Shown piece after piece: positions 38,440 through 51,604 of a stretch of 64,000 bases of DNA (positions within the stretch are counted from its first letter, which is position 1; the number at the start of each line of letters is the position of its first letter). The stretch comes from Antedon mediterranea. Taxonomy: Eukaryota > Echinodermata > Crinoidea > Comatulida > Antedonidae. Location: the NCBI RefSeq assembly GCF_964355755.1, contig NC_092670.1, positions 18,971,201 to 19,035,200 of the forward strand, in the 5' to 3' direction. The position numbers and the translations under genes are program-made. A model generated the notes under the pieces. The model saw only the letters and a program-made list of their open reading frames with translations. It was not told the origin of the DNA and did not search any database.

Positions 38440-38995
38440 TGTCCTCTGCTCTTAATTATTTGTTGCAGTTTCCCATTGTTAATTTGCTGTTGTTAATTTT
38501 CAATTGAAGTCAAATGTTACACGACGTCGCATTTTGACCACCTTTGTAGGTAAACTGTCCGCCTAGATTTAGGCAGTCTAAAATAGATCGAGGCAGTTAT
38601 ACTTTACAGTGTATTCATCATCAATTATAAACTTAGTTTTTTTTATTCCGGCAATTTTTACGAGTATTTATCATTTGTCAGTTCTTGGTCAGGATTTGAT
38701 TAGCTGTCTTTCTGTTGATCGTTGTTTTTTTTCCTCCTTTTGCTGTCTTGTTATGTCCCTGTCCATACGTCCTGTATTTTGAATCCTATTTTCTTGAATT
38801 TTAGTCCGCTTTACCTGTGTCTGTAAATAAGCTGGCCTGCCACAAGATTTCTATCTTCTTGGGCACTGCCTACTTCCTCTTATTGATTAATGAATACTTT
38901 TTTATCATCAATTGCCTTGTTATAAATTTTACTGGAATTTATTACGTTTACCTCATTTTCTTGAAGGAAGAAATAAATGTTAAGTTGAATTGAAT
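38440..38995 (+). mobile_element. Probable 3' tail of a truncated LINE
   Basis: Non-coding, with a 3' end GAAGAAATAAATGTTAAGTT similar in form to that of the LINE tail ending near 12056 (GAGAAATAAATGTTACTTTG). It lies between DDX47 and AP5Z1; 39000-39454 shows nothing else except a minus-strand AATAAA at 39136-39141 suitable for AP5Z1. Confidence 0.45.
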
Positions 38996-39454
38996 AGTTG
39001 ACCAAAAAAGTGAGTCTATTTTGTCTCATTATGCTAATGATTCCCATAGATGTTATATTAGACACTGGATCTATTGTGAGGTTTTGACAACAAATCTGTG
39101 AACCACAAGTAGATAACTTTTATGTATATATTCTTTTTATTATTTTCTGTAATGTATTGCACATAATAAATTTGAAAATATAGTCAATTTTCTTTTCATA
39201 TAAAAGTTTGCTCATAAATCTACATAATTAGTATGTACTGTACATATATATGTCCATGGTATGTATATCGTTTGTATATAAATAAATGATCAACTACAGA
39301 TATATTGTCAATATTAGTTCTACATGGCTCTTCCAATTATAATATAGATGATTCTTCTAGGCCTTGCACATACTTAACCTAAACAGCTGCTAAAATCAAT
39401 AATTATTGTCCAGCTTGAGATAGTATCAATGACCAATGTTGAACCGTGGTTTTA

Positions 39455-42400
39455 TTATACTTGAACGACTTCTTTAATTGTCTTTATCAGTATTGGTATC
39501 GATACATTTCCATCACTATGCCAACGACCATTCTCGATACCAGGAGTAGGACTCAAAATGGATGATGCAACGCTATAAACAAATTGAATAAATTTGATTA
39601 CAAATATATTTCTTTGATTTGTAAATTTACATTATATTTCATTTTTGTGAGAAAAATAAACTAAATTTTACATACTTCGGAAGTTTCAGCAAGTTAATTA
39701 ACTCATTAGCACGGCTAACAAGAATTTTATTCTCAACATCATCAACGATTATCTTGTGCTGCTGTGAGATCTTTGTCAGACAGAGCAGAACACGAGGTAT
39801 AAGGTCTTGACAGCGTGATGCCAACTAAACGAGAGAGAAGTATCGACTCATTGATATAAAATATCTTCTAGAATCCAAAATGAATGATTGCAGTAAAGGC
39901 AGAAATTGTATTGAGTAGAGAATAAAAAGGCAGGTACCTTTGCAACAGTGGACATCATAACAGTCACCAGTCGTGGACTGCACTGATCATCATGACTAGC
40001 TGCCTGGAAGCACACTTCGTACAAGAGTGTTTCTAAAGACTCGTAATACTTGGTAATGATATCAGCAGTGTTTCGTCTGTCATAGCCAATACTGACATAT
40101 TCACCGATGACCCATACAACATGGGAAAAGAAGTCCTCTTTACCAGATATGTATCGCAAGCTGGCTACAAACTCCATTAGTTCAGTCTTGCAGTCCACTA
40201 CCAGACTTGGACTCTGTTTGAAAATGTTTAGCAGAGATGTCTGGAGAACACTGGAGTAGAGCAACAATTTGTTTAGAATGTAAAAATAAAAACTGCAGCA
40301 ATGTTTGTCTTTCTACTACTGTATAATTAAAGTACTTATCTTTTGTAAACTTACTTTCTGACTTCTTTGTGATATGAATGTGTATTGTATAATAGTGCTG
40401 ACCTCTCCATGATGACTGGCACAAGTTTGCAGAATAAAGCATAGTCTCCTTGCTCCAGGATAGTTTCAAAATATAGCCTTAAATGGAAATGCTGTTAGAT
40501 TAATCTCACTCCTCCATGGTTAAGCAAACCTGGTGTACTGATTGGCTTTTTTTGTGAGGAAAATTCAATTACCTACCTTAATAAAACAGGTACTCCTTGA
40601 GAGCAAATATTAACCCTTGGATGGTGTTTCAAATCTTCTAACAACTGATGAAGAAATTCTAGCCTACAAAGAAAACAATTAAATATGGTACTCATTGATG
40701 GTTTATTCTGTAGATTCACTTTGTTCTCATATCCACATCATTGTTTAGTTATAGCAGTGGCCTACCAATTGCTAGTCTTTCTCCACTACCACCAAACTGC
40801 CTCATTCACCCTATCTTTTACACTTACAAAAACTAATTATACCTGTTAATAGTATCCCCTTGTCCACTCTGTTGCCGAAGTATAAAATTAAACCAAGGCC
40901 GATGATCTGGGTTCTGAAATGCTTGCACACAAGCTAGCCTCGACTCAGCCTCTGGATCACTGGCCACCTTGGCAGCCAAGTGGCTAGCCTCTAATGCAGC
41001 ACTTAAGCAGGGTAGATCTAGCAGAATATGCAACACTTCTAACGAAGTTGATGTTGACATGAATGATGGAAGAAGGTCAAAGAACTCTGGTAGATATGTT
41101 CTTGGATTCCAAGCTAAAATCTATTCACAAAATAAGACTTAGTTACTCAAATGTAAATTTGTACGTGCCTTTATCATTCACCCTCAAGACTTTATGTCTG
41201 TCAGGCTTTTGTTTATCCACAAACGATATCTACATTCATCATATTGTTGGATATCTTCCAGACTATTAGTAAATTTCTCTGATTGAAAGTATACTAATGA
41301 AACAACTCGCCTTCAAAAGATTTGGAAAGTATTTTTCTAGGATATTGGTCTTGTAACAAAGTCGTTTCATGTTGTCTCTACACAGCAGTACAATATCAAA
41401 TGCTACCGCATGGTCGTAGTAGTGCATGCTAACAGCCTTGCCAAACAACAGGTCAAAGGCAGCTTGTGGGTCATAAACAACAGCATCACCTAGTCAACAC
41501 AAAATGAAAATTGTTTTATAAATATGGGTGGATTTCTTTGTCAAAAGCAGCTAATCCACTGATAACACTCTAAATAATATCTTCCTCTCAACAAAAATGA
41601 TAACGATACCATGCTTTTAATCCAGTTTATTTCGGATTTCACATGAACAATACAAACACAAACAATAAAATAACACACATGCTAGATCCAGGGGACTCTA
41701 ACATTGAACTCAATCACTTTCAATAGGATGTCCCAGCTAGCAGTTCCATATTATAGTTATTTAAAGCTCTATCTACACTATCAAACTTTATATGACAAAA
41801 ATCACATCACACTTTTTTGTCAAACTAGTTTCATGAGATAGAGTTTAATATTAGCTGTAAAAACTTACAATGATTCAAATAGAACTGAACTATTGTACAC
41901 AGTACTCTAGATTGGCCAATATCCTCACTCATTCTAGAGTAGACTCTTTTCAGTGCTGGAAACAACTTGGGTATCAGAGAGGAGTCAAGCTTACAGACAA
42001 CATCAAGAATTGATATAGCTTCCACCAAACACTGAAATGAGAAATGTATTGATATAGTTCTACTTACAGTACTGTAAGTGGGAAGAATTACCGGAAATGA
42101 TTAAAAATTCTTTAATTTTAGACAGTTTTCAAATATTTTTAAATTCACTTAAATCACATGTTTTATATTGACTTTGTTGAATCGACTATTATGTATTTTA
42201 TCCGTTTATTTTATATTGACACTGTTGATTCGTCTATTTGTTTTTTAAATATTTTTATATAGTTTATTTTATATCATTGTTGTTACTTTGGGAGTACGGA
42301 ACCTGAACTCTTGTTATAGTGATTAGGTTCACTTTTAGGTTCCTGCCTACTCCCTTAGTTTCTGTGTTTTGTTTGTTTGTAACTGGTTTTTGGCAATAAA

Positions 42401-45400
42401 TAATAATAATAATAATAATTATCAAAGGTAAGTAAACATGTTTGTTTATAACAAAGAAATCTGGACATTATTATGTTTATAAATTGTTTTCTTAAACTTT
42501 GTACTCATCAAGAAATATTGACTTACTGCTTCTACCAACTCTTGGTCATGTACCTTTACTGGTCCTGCAAAGATAGGTTTCAGAGAAAATGTTGATATGT
42601 CTATATTTGTAGCCTATATACTAGCAACTTGATCAAACTAAGTTTGCTAGTGTAGACCAGTGACAAACTTTGACAAACTGCAGAAGTTTTCTAAGGTCTA
42701 TAAACTTGGCAAACAGCCTTTGTAGTCAGGAAGGAAGGACAAAATGGCAGGCTTTAGTAACTAGTTTAAGGACTGGCGAGCTCAGAGTTTGCAAACAACG
42801 TTTGGTAAGTTTAGACTATCCTTATTAATATATTGTTTCGGTTTTTGTCAAAATTGTTAGTAGTATTTAGGTTTAAGGTTAATTTGTTTCATGGTTTTCA
42901 CAAGCGCCTTGAGCACTTTTGTGAATATGTGCGCTGTATAAATCTTTATTATTTATTATATTATTATATTGTTAACTAACTAATGTACATTGCTTTGTGT
43001 AGAGGCAGTGTAGCCTTTGTGATTAACATCCTAAGTTTAAATCAAGTGAAGTAGTAAGGTCACTGAAACTGTTATATGTGCTCTGAAATAAAACAAGATA
43101 AAAAAAAATGTTTAATTGGGCAATTTGAAGCAACTAACAAAACAAAAAAGCCATGCACTAATTACTCTGTTACAGTATGTACAGTAAAATTGAAATTATT
43201 TTACACACAGAATTGGTATTTATAATAGGGAATGTAATTGACTTTTTAAAACCATGCTTGTTCAAAATGGAGTGGGGTTGGGTGTGAGATTCTGGTTTAT
43301 GGAGAGCTGAGTATATACTAAACAGCACATAAATGCAAATGATGAAAAACTAAATTGAGAAACACAACTTACTACAAGAGCCATTTATAATGGCAAATTT
43401 AAAAAGCTATCTGGATGAGGCATGAGATATTAAATCAAAGTAATCAAATGATCACAGGAAGCATAAGCATCTTAAAAAGCAAAAATCGTGACAACTAATA
43501 CAATTGCATTGGATTTTCTAATGATTTCAATTTTCAGCAAAGCAAGAAGCAACGACCTCGTAAACTAACATTGATAAATCATACCTGAATCGCCATATGA
43601 TGACTGCCAATGGTTGCGATTCGCAGCTAGTAAAACATACATATTTTAATACTTCTTATTGATAAAAATTTATTATAACATGTTTTTAAAACTCTACTCC
43701 AGAATTGTCATTTGGAATATGATTTATGAATAGTGATTTAAATCAAAAAATGTATTGTATGGAATCTGAAATGAGTATAACACTAACAGTTCTGTTCTTA
43801 AATATTTTAATCATTACACAGTAGGCATTTGAAAACCAAGTAAAATTACCCACTTCTCTCAGACTGGTCCATGATTCTTAAGCAGTATTCACACGTTCTT
43901 TCAATCAGAGCTAGCTTGGACTTGCTGAGAAATGTTCTTGTTTCTTGTCTAGCCCTTGGAGAATTGCTTAGGACAGCATTGCTAATCTTAAGGTGAGCCT
44001 CTATCAGCCAAGCTTTCAGGCCCGAGAAGCTCCAGATGTTGAGAAGTTGGTCATCGGAGTAGTACTGGCTTAGGCTTAATATTGTAAAAAAATCCTGACA
44101 TGCAGCTCCATCTATCTCTGTCACTGGGATAGGCTGCAAAATAATTTCAATTTGTTAAGATAGGGTCAAAAACTGCCCAAAGACTTTCCACAAACACCTT
44201 TTAATTTGAGACCATTACTAACGAATAGTCTCTCCATCCAATGGAAAATAGCAAATAAACTGACCTGGTCCAGACGTCTTGACCGTCGTGAATAAGGATT
44301 CGGGGCTTGGTCAATGCTAGCCTCTGATAACCAATCAGCAATCTGTGAGCTAACAACATATATTTGTTCTAGAAACAGAAATGAAAAGCAAAAACAAATA
44401 CAATTGAAAAAAAAATCAATGCACTACTATAAATTAAGGACACAATCAGAAGATCACTACCTAACTTACCTCCAGATAGAAGATCAGAGTGCAAGCTAGC
44501 AATCACAATGAGCACACCAAGTGCCCTAGTTTGGATAACGCACTCAAAGCCAACAGTCGACACCCAACGAACAAACTGCGTTGTCAGCTTACCAAGTTGT
44601 CCAAATATTCTCCCCTTTATAAAATTAATATTTATTATTCGATGATAAAAAATAGTAGTATTTGAATGTCCTACAAGCACAAACTAAAAATTAACATGAG
44701 GTCATAGTTTACTTATTCTTTAAATTCCATCTACGAATTTCAGTTTAATCCTAATCTTACTACAGGATCACACTTGCCTGATTTAATATAACAGAAAAAA
44801 TAAAGGCAGTGTTCTTTGTTTTTGAAGGCGAGTTAAAAGTGTCGAGGATCAGCTCAGGTGTTGGTCCGTACTCTTGCAAGATTGCTGCACACTGCAGTGG
44901 GATGATGCCAGGTGGCCCTTCCAGAAGGACATGCTGCAACACATTCAACACCTGTTTTGATAAACTATCAATTCAAAAAAATTAATGTGGTTAGAATAAA
45001 TTGACTTTAGAATGGCAGTTAGGCTGAACTATATACAAAGATAAGACAACAATTTGTAAAAAGATATCCTATATATCCATTTAATAATTGAATGTGCCTA
45101 TGAATACAGTACTGTATCATTGCTTCTGGTTGCTAAAAAAGGTGTGGAATTGCCAACATTATAGTTATACCTTACCCTAATATTTTTCTATATAGGCCTA
45201 GTATCATGTATGTATTTTGTATTGATCATATAAATGAAATGAGAAGTGAAGATATGGTACACTGTACAAGACACAACGTTTAAATATATGTTATGCGCGA
45301 TTTGAACGATTTGCGCAATTTGAAATTGCGCAAGGATTTTCTTGCGCAATTTAAAATTGCGCAAAAAATTTCTTGCGCAATTTGAATTGAAACATGTGTT

Positions 45401-48400
45401 TCAAATTGCGCAAGCAACGTATTAAATTGCGCAAGTAATCTGCAAATTGCGCAAGGTTTTTCGACAGATTGTGAAATCATGCACACCCATATTTTTTTAG
45501 TAATTTCTAAGAATGATTCAAAATTAAAGATAATATCGCATTTCCTTACCCTCCCTCCCTCCCGAATTTTTTTTTTCCGAATAAAAAAAATCTCGAATTC
45601 CCAATGGTTCTATAAAATACCATATTCACACATAATATGAGGAGAAGGCATAAATAAATACCAATAGTAATATAATAATTTCAATTGAAATATCAGTACT
45701 AATGACGATTAATAAAACTAATAACGATTGGATTTTTTTTAGAACGAATTATTAGACGTTTACTATTTAACTTAAAAATTAAATTTAATGACAAAAAAGA
45801 TTGACCTTTCGGTACCATTCTCAACAACAAATGAGTACAATAATAAAAATAACAAACAGTTCGTTTTCAAATTGCGCAAAGGTGTCATATTGCGCAAGAA
45901 CTATCTTGCACAATTTACAAATTGAAATTGCGCAAGGATTTTCTTGCGCAATTTGAAATTGCGCAAGTTTCTTGCGCAATTTAATATTGCGCAAGAAAAT
46001 CCTTGCGCAATTTGAAATTGCTCAAGAATTCTTTGCGCAATTTTAAATTGCGCAAATCGTTCAAATCGCGCATAACATATACATTTATTTACTTTCTTTG
46101 TTTCTTGGTGCAGTTTATGGAAAGGAAGAAGTTACGAAGGAAATTGGTGATTGCAATTCTGTCTGTTGACTTCAGCAAATCGATTAATCTATCACATGAT
46201 GATTTAAATTCAGCTTCTGTAACGGACCTTTTTTTGACAAAAAAAAGTAAAATAAATTTATTTTACTAATATTATTAATTATTATACTTCGTACAGTAAT
46301 GCAGTTTTAAATTTGGCACCAATACTTTTAAAAGGACAGCAGAATTGGGCTCTATAGTTACGACGGGATCCAGTCAAGTCGCCCCATCGCAAAGTCGCCC
46401 CATACAAAGTCGCCCAATACAAAGTCGCCCCATAACAAAGTCGCCCCGGCACAGTCGCCCCCATCGCAAAGTCGCCCCATCACAAAGTCGCCCCATCGCA
46501 AAGTCGCCCCATCGCAAAGTCGCCCCAACGCAAAGTCGCCCCATCGCAAAGTCGCCCACGGTTTTATTTTGGTAGTTAGTACGCTGTTTTTGACATTGAT
46601 CGCGTTGTTACTTTGGTCGCGCTAAATGTCGTATACATTATAATGTTTATCCTATTATATACATAATTTGTGGTTTAATTTTTATTTTACAGGTTTTATG
46701 TGTTGATGTGCTTTTTAAAAATCATTAAAAAAATAGTTCCTTGTTTGAAAGTTCTAAAAAGATTATCCCTGATTTATAGTTTCAAAAATTTTAAATTAAT
46801 ATGATTTTAAAATTAGTTACCAGAGCCACAATTACGAATCTTTCTTCAACCTACGCGTGGATACCAGCTCATTTTTTAGGATAATATAATAAATGTATAT
46901 ACTGTAAATGTGTAGTAGGCCTTCGTATAGATTACAATAACAGCGTTGTAAGACAATGAGTGTTATAGGCTTATTGATCATTTTGAATTTATTGACAAGT
47001 TATGTGTCTATTGTTATTTAATTTTATTATGACTTTTCAAAATGAAGAAATAAAAAATACTTTAAAAAAAAAAGGATTTCATCGCCGATATGATCGTTTT
47101 ATACATGCAGGTATTTTAGCAAAATTAAAACGCTACATTTTGACCATGGAAAAACCATCGTAGAGTATCGTGTGCGTGTTTTTTAAAAAAAAGGGGGGGG
47201 GGGGGGGGCGTGTTTTTTAAAAAGGGGAATCCCCGACGGTCACCAGAAATACGTAGCAGCTGTGAGAAAACAGATACCAGAAGGCGCAGCTCTGATTGGT
47301 TTCAGATTGCGAGTCGCCTTTTATTCAACAGTACAGTGATCATTTTACTGAAGAAATTCTTTTCAACCCTTTTGGTTATAGAACATTCTAATTATCATGC
47401 CTAATAAATATCCTCATATCGGGTGTTTATTTAATTTTAAATTAAAAAAGACAGTGAAGAGGCACGGAATAATACGTACACGGACGTACGACGAATACAC
47501 ACACGCACGCCGTCATCATTTACGACATAAGTGGTTATTTGATGCAATTTTATAATGGATAGAATGATGGGATTGCCTTTCCAGGCTTATAATCAATGTT
47601 AATTGTAATACTAATAGTAAACTGAATGTTTATAAATAAATTGTTTTAGGCCTACGTAATTTGTTGCATATAAAATAAAAGACACAGAAGTAGCCTACGT
47701 TCCCTATCAAATATTTCACATTTAAATAATTATGTACTGTTAAATGACATTATGCCGAATAATACTATAATCTTAAACTATGTTTACAAATTGTCATTTT
47801 TAAGGCACACATCTTTCTCATCATAAACCTGTAAAATAAAAAAAAATCAATTAATAATATAGCCCTAATAATAATAATAAATATTCATCGACCAAAGTAA
47901 AAATAATCTAGATCGTAACATCATTTTATCGCGACCTAAATTAAACACGACCGATTTCAAACGCGACGCGACTGATATCATCGTAAAACTCCGGTGGGGT
48001 TTCCCCATCTTCAGATGGTGCGTTGCACATAGTGCGAAACGGCTGTGTAATTACGGGGGTTTCCCTCTGGTGGTGAGTTCAAGCGACCGCGGAGTGATTA
48101 GTCGGGGGCTTCCTCTGCTGACGATCGTGTAACCTGAGACTACATGGCGGGGCTTCCCATTTTATGCCTACACGTTCCGTGTTATTTTGTGTATCATTGC
48201 GACATTTTACGCACTTGTAAACTATTTTAACGTTTTGGGGCTACTTTGCGATGGGGCGACTTTGTGATGGGGCGACTTTGCGTTGGGGCGACTTTGCGTT
48301 GGGGCGACTTTGCGATGGAGCGACTTTGCAATGGGGCGACTGTGTCGGGGCGACTTTGCGATGCGGGCGACTGTGTAAGGGGCGACTTTGTATGGGGCGA

Positions 48401-48740
48401 CTTTGCGATGGGGCGACTTGACTAGCATCCGTTACGACCTACTGTAGGCCCATGGCAAACGAGTACTTGTTCCCGGGAGATAACGCGTTCAATCAGGGAA
48501 ATCCTCGACGTCCAAGAAAAGTAGGCCTAATAGGCCTACCCTAGGCCTACGGCCGGCCTAGCCTAAGAATAGAGAGTTAGACAAGATTAGGCTAAATGGC
48601 GTTTTCAGTGCAAAGGTCGGCTTAGTGTTAGTTATATTTTAATATAATTTGTCAAAGGTCAACGTCAACTATCGAATACTATTCTTTTTCTATCCAAACC
48701 TTCCTCTCGTCAAATTACGGTCGATCGAGGAAGTCGCCAT
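39455..48740 (-). CDS. AP5Z1: AP-5 adaptor complex subunit zeta
   Basis: Sixteen exons, 5' to 3': 48700-48740, 46093-46227, 44778-44964, 44470-44614, 44265-44368, 43854-44133, 43585-43626, 42527-42564, 41869-42031, 41311-41489, 40843-41120, 40577-40663, 40403-40477, 39938-40250, 39676-39824, 39455-39572. All phases agree and give 777 residues; human AP5Z1 has 807. Matches are even along the length: LQCAAILQEYGP, PVTEIDGAACQDFFTILS, ISILDVVCKLD, LEVLHILLDLPCLSA, VVWVIGEYVSIGYDRR and ASRCQDLIPR. The protein is an alpha-solenoid that forms the AP-5 core with AP5B1 and associates with SPG11/SPG15 on late endosomes; human loss causes SPG48. Exons 1 and 2 are missed by simple ORF search. Introns 3 and 10 appear to use GC donors. 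Introns 1 and 2 are filled with foldback elements. Confidence 0.95.
41765..41832. mobile_element. MITE family B, shortened copy
   Basis: AAAGCTCTATCTACACTATC, a short middle, then CACACTTTTTTGTCAAACTA; the centre is deleted. It lies in an intron of AP5Z1. Confidence 0.6.
42090..42420. repeat. AT-rich repeat ending in TAA microsatellite
   Basis: Internal near-duplications (TTTTATATTGACTTTGTTGA, TTTTATATTGACACTGTTGA) precede a tract ending GGCAATAAATAATAATAATAA. It resembles the 3' end of a retroposon. Nearby, 42895-42960 carries GCGCCTTGAGCAC ... GTGCGCTGTATAAAT, another typical repeat tail. Both lie in AP5Z1 introns. Confidence 0.45.
45289..46077. mobile_element. Foldback element with TTGCGCAA-repeat arms
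   Basis: It begins TGTTATGCGCGATTTGAACG and ends with the inverse CGTTCAAATCGCGCATAACA. TATA flanks both ends (45285-45288, 46078-46081). Each arm (about 190-230 bp) is a run of palindromic modules such as TTGCGCAATTTGAAATTGCG. The centre (45490-45850) is unique AT-rich text without a gene. It lies in AP5Z1 intron 2, ending 15 bp from the exon 2 boundary. Confidence 0.85.
46365..48430. mobile_element. 2066-bp element with GTCGCCCC-repeat inverted arms
   Basis: GTTACGAC is duplicated at both ends (46357-46364, 48431-48438). The arms start GGGATCCAGTCAAG / CTTGACTAGCATCC and continue as about a dozen copies of a ~16-bp module, GTCGCCCCATCGCAAA, in opposite orientation at the two ends. The interior (46575-48225) has no transposase; it includes a run of about 16 G near 47193-47208 and a G+C-richer stretch at 47960-48180. 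The 8-bp duplication suggests hAT-type mobilisation. Open frames in the arms are repeat artefacts. It lies in AP5Z1 intron 1. Confidence 0.88.
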
Positions 48741-49900
48741 TTTCAACAACAATAAAAAGTAAACAAAACATCCGGCCCACAACTAACTTTTTCTTCCTCT
48801 TAAAAACTTTAAATTGATAATGTAATATTAAGTCAATAGTTGTACAAAATAAATTATTTTCTACCATTTCAATAATATTTTAATCACATAAATTATATTT
48901 TCGATGAATTAGGTGACGATAACAGTAACACAGATTTAAAACTTATTTTTGAAACCATGGTCACATCAAGCTCTCTAGGCTGCTGCACACACAGCATGAC
49001 AGCAGCTGCTAGCTAGCTGTCAGTCCAAAAAATTACACGCGAACAGTCTGTTTTCTGGTGTCAAGTACGACGGAAGCGCCCTGGATGTGACTGCGCGGTA
49101 GCTCAATTATTTTTTCACGTTATTTATATTATAAAAGAAAGTGAACGATATACCAATTCCCAGTCCCTATATACTTTAGTAGTGATTGTGTATTTATGTC
49201 TTGTTATCATCAGGGATGGTTTAAATGGTATGGATAAACGCAATAAAAGGTAGGAAAAATAAATTTAAATTCGCTCTCTGTCTGTTTTATCATTATTCAT
49301 TGTCTTTCATATCTAGGCCTATCTATATTAACTCTACTCTAGGTAGGCTAGAGGCCTCCCTGTATAGGCTAGAACTTAGAAGGGCCTACTAAGATGCTAG
49401 ACTAGGCCTAGCTAGCTAGCCTAGCCGATTTGGGGGGGGGGGGGGGTTGTCATCTAAAGATAGGGCCCAACAAGTATAAGGTTTATTTGTTAATTTCGCG
49501 AGAGGAACGTCATTGCAACATGCATGATGGGAAGGGGTTGGGAGAAAACGTCACAACGCGTACATACATGATTTGTTTCTTGTATGTTCGCGTTGTGACG
49601 TTTTCTCCCAATCCCTTCCCATCATGCGTAACACACTATATTTGCGAACTTTAAACGTTCAACTCCAAATTTTTTTGACCATCCCTTTACTTTATTATTA
49701 TTAGTTTATACTACTAGGTTAATTATTGCAGTCTTTGCCTTGAGTAAAATTAAATCAACCGATTTATAATCAAGTAACGTCTGGGTTCATATCCGCTCTG
49801 TAACTCTGACTTTAACCACAAAAAAAATTACTTTAGTAGTAATTATTACCAGTTTTTAATATGAGATCCGACAAACAATTGCGTTCATTATACACGGAGT
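48741..49900. other. 5' flank of AP5Z1
   Basis: AT-rich with a CTAG/AGGCCTAG tract at 49315-49430 followed directly by a run of about 14 G at 49433-49446. A long hairpin lies at 49522-49627. No gene was found. Confidence 0.5.
49522..49627. repeat. Long near-perfect hairpin (46-bp arms, 14-bp loop)
   Basis: The left arm starts GCATGATGGGAAGGGGTTGG and the right arm is its inverse, ending CCAATCCCTTCCCATCATGC, with only two mismatches, one of which would be a G-U pair in RNA. The loop is ATGATTTGTTTCTT. Similarity fades outward. It could be a MITE or a source of small RNA. Confidence 0.85.
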
Positions 49901-49913
49901 GAGAGCATTGGGC

Positions 49914-51581
49914 TGTAACGCGAAATTTGGTCCGGGGCCAAAACTGGTCCGGTCGGATCGATTTTGGCGTTGAAACAGTCGCCAAAACTGGTCCGGCCTT
50001 TAAAATCGCTTAGTTATCCATAAAAATGTCATAAGAAGCCTGGAAAAAGTCCAAATAATTGAAGTGAACTATGCTTAGAGTAAATATACTAAATATTACC
50101 GTAAAATCGAAAAGAAATTATCGAAACGGAGAGATTAAAAATTTGCAAGAATAAATTGGCACTCGGTTCGGAATCTTCCATTTTCCATTGTAAAATTCGT
50201 AGGATAAAGTAATAGCCCCCCTCTTAGCATAGTAAAAAAGGACTTTTCATTCATTGTATTCATATATTTTGATTAAATAAGGTTTGATTATATATTCTCA
50301 CATATTTCCTCATTTTATCGTTTTAAATTAATACATTTTCAGTATATTACCGGGCGGTTTAGAATTTGTTTTTAATAATATTATATAACTTTAACTTGCA
50401 CTGAAGGGTTTAAAAAAGAGGGTTCAACATCAACGTTTTGCGATCGTATTTTAACGTACTACATCTGTTTTATAATGAAATGTCAGTAAAATTATAAAAT
50501 GATCACCTATTTATTCTTCAAAGTGAGGAATTAAATTTCAGTTATTCTTTGTCTGCATACATATTACAAAATTTAGATTTCAGAAATACTCATGGTTTCA
50601 GCCGATACGATAGTAAATTAATTTGACACGAATTTAGACTAGCTAGCATGATATAAAAGAACACTTTTGTTGTTTTTTTAATTGATGAGGACTAATTGGC
50701 CTGCCTTTCCGGCAAAAAAAGAAAAAGAAAAAAAATGTTTTCACTTATATTTATAAAAGAAAAAACAAACGGTTACATTAAACCAAAAACCCATTGGCTG
50801 TTGGTACAGTTTTTGCAGGAAAACAAAATTGTTTTGATCCATTTTTGGTCAAAGTGAATAACTATTATGGAACATTATCATTTTTCAGGGGACAATACAT
50901 CAACAAATGTCCCTCCTAATACTTTAGGTTTCTTCAAAATTATTTCGCATTTAAAAATAGCTAGATTGTGTCGTTAATACTGTATATGATTAAGTTTAGC
51001 CAATACTACTCTGCGCCATTTATTTCGTGTAGAAAAGTACAGTAGGCCTATAATCATCCACATGATAATGCAAAATTACATTTTATAAACAGTATACTTT
51101 GTGTAACTGCATAAAGTACTTAATATTTTGTATATCATTATACGATACAATAGTAATACGTCGCATTTATACAAACATTAATAGAAAAAAATAAATTTAC
51201 CATGTGTGCCGTTGTTTGGGTAGAGAGGCTATAAACCCAGGGGAGGCCGGAGCCTCCCTTTTCACCAAGACCGAACTGAACAATAGAATATCGCAAAATC
51301 CGATATACTGTAGAGTTCCTTTATATTAGTGTTTCGATAATTTCTTTTCGTTTGTACGGTAATATTCAGTATATTTACTTTAAGCATAGGCTAAGTTTAC
51401 TTTAACTGTTTGCAGGCTTCTTAACATACAGTATTATAAAGAATAAATAAGCGATTTTAAAGGCTGGACCAGTTTTGGCCTAGCCGGACCTGTTTTAGCG
51501 GCTGTTTAGCGGCAAAATCGATCCGACCGAACTAGTTTTGGCGACCAAAATCGATCAGGCCGGACCAATTTTGGCGTGACA
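49914..51581. mobile_element. 1668-bp element with ~240-bp inverted ends (TGGTCCGG modules)
   Basis: GGGC flanks both ends (49910-49913, 51582-51585). The termini are TGTAACGCGAAATTTGGTCC and GGACCAATTTTGGCGTGACA. The arms contain repeated CAAAACTGGTCCGG(CC) modules, then AAAATCGCTTA and ACGGTAATATT blocks in inverted order. No coding frame is present. A partial family A MITE is nested at about 50690-50905. Confidence 0.8.
50690..50905. mobile_element. Partial MITE family A nested in the 49914-51581 element
   Basis: It contains CCATTGGCTG, TTTTTGGTCAAAGTGAATAA and the terminus CAGGGGACAATACATC. The left end is lost. Confidence 0.65.
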
Positions 51582-51604
51582 GGGCCCCATCCTAAAATGA
51601 AACA

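Noticed and set aside
46345-46575. Overlapping frames of S/R/P-rich or G/D-rich repeats
   Set aside because: They are translations of the GTCGCCCC module in the element's arm; the same holds for 48222-48428.
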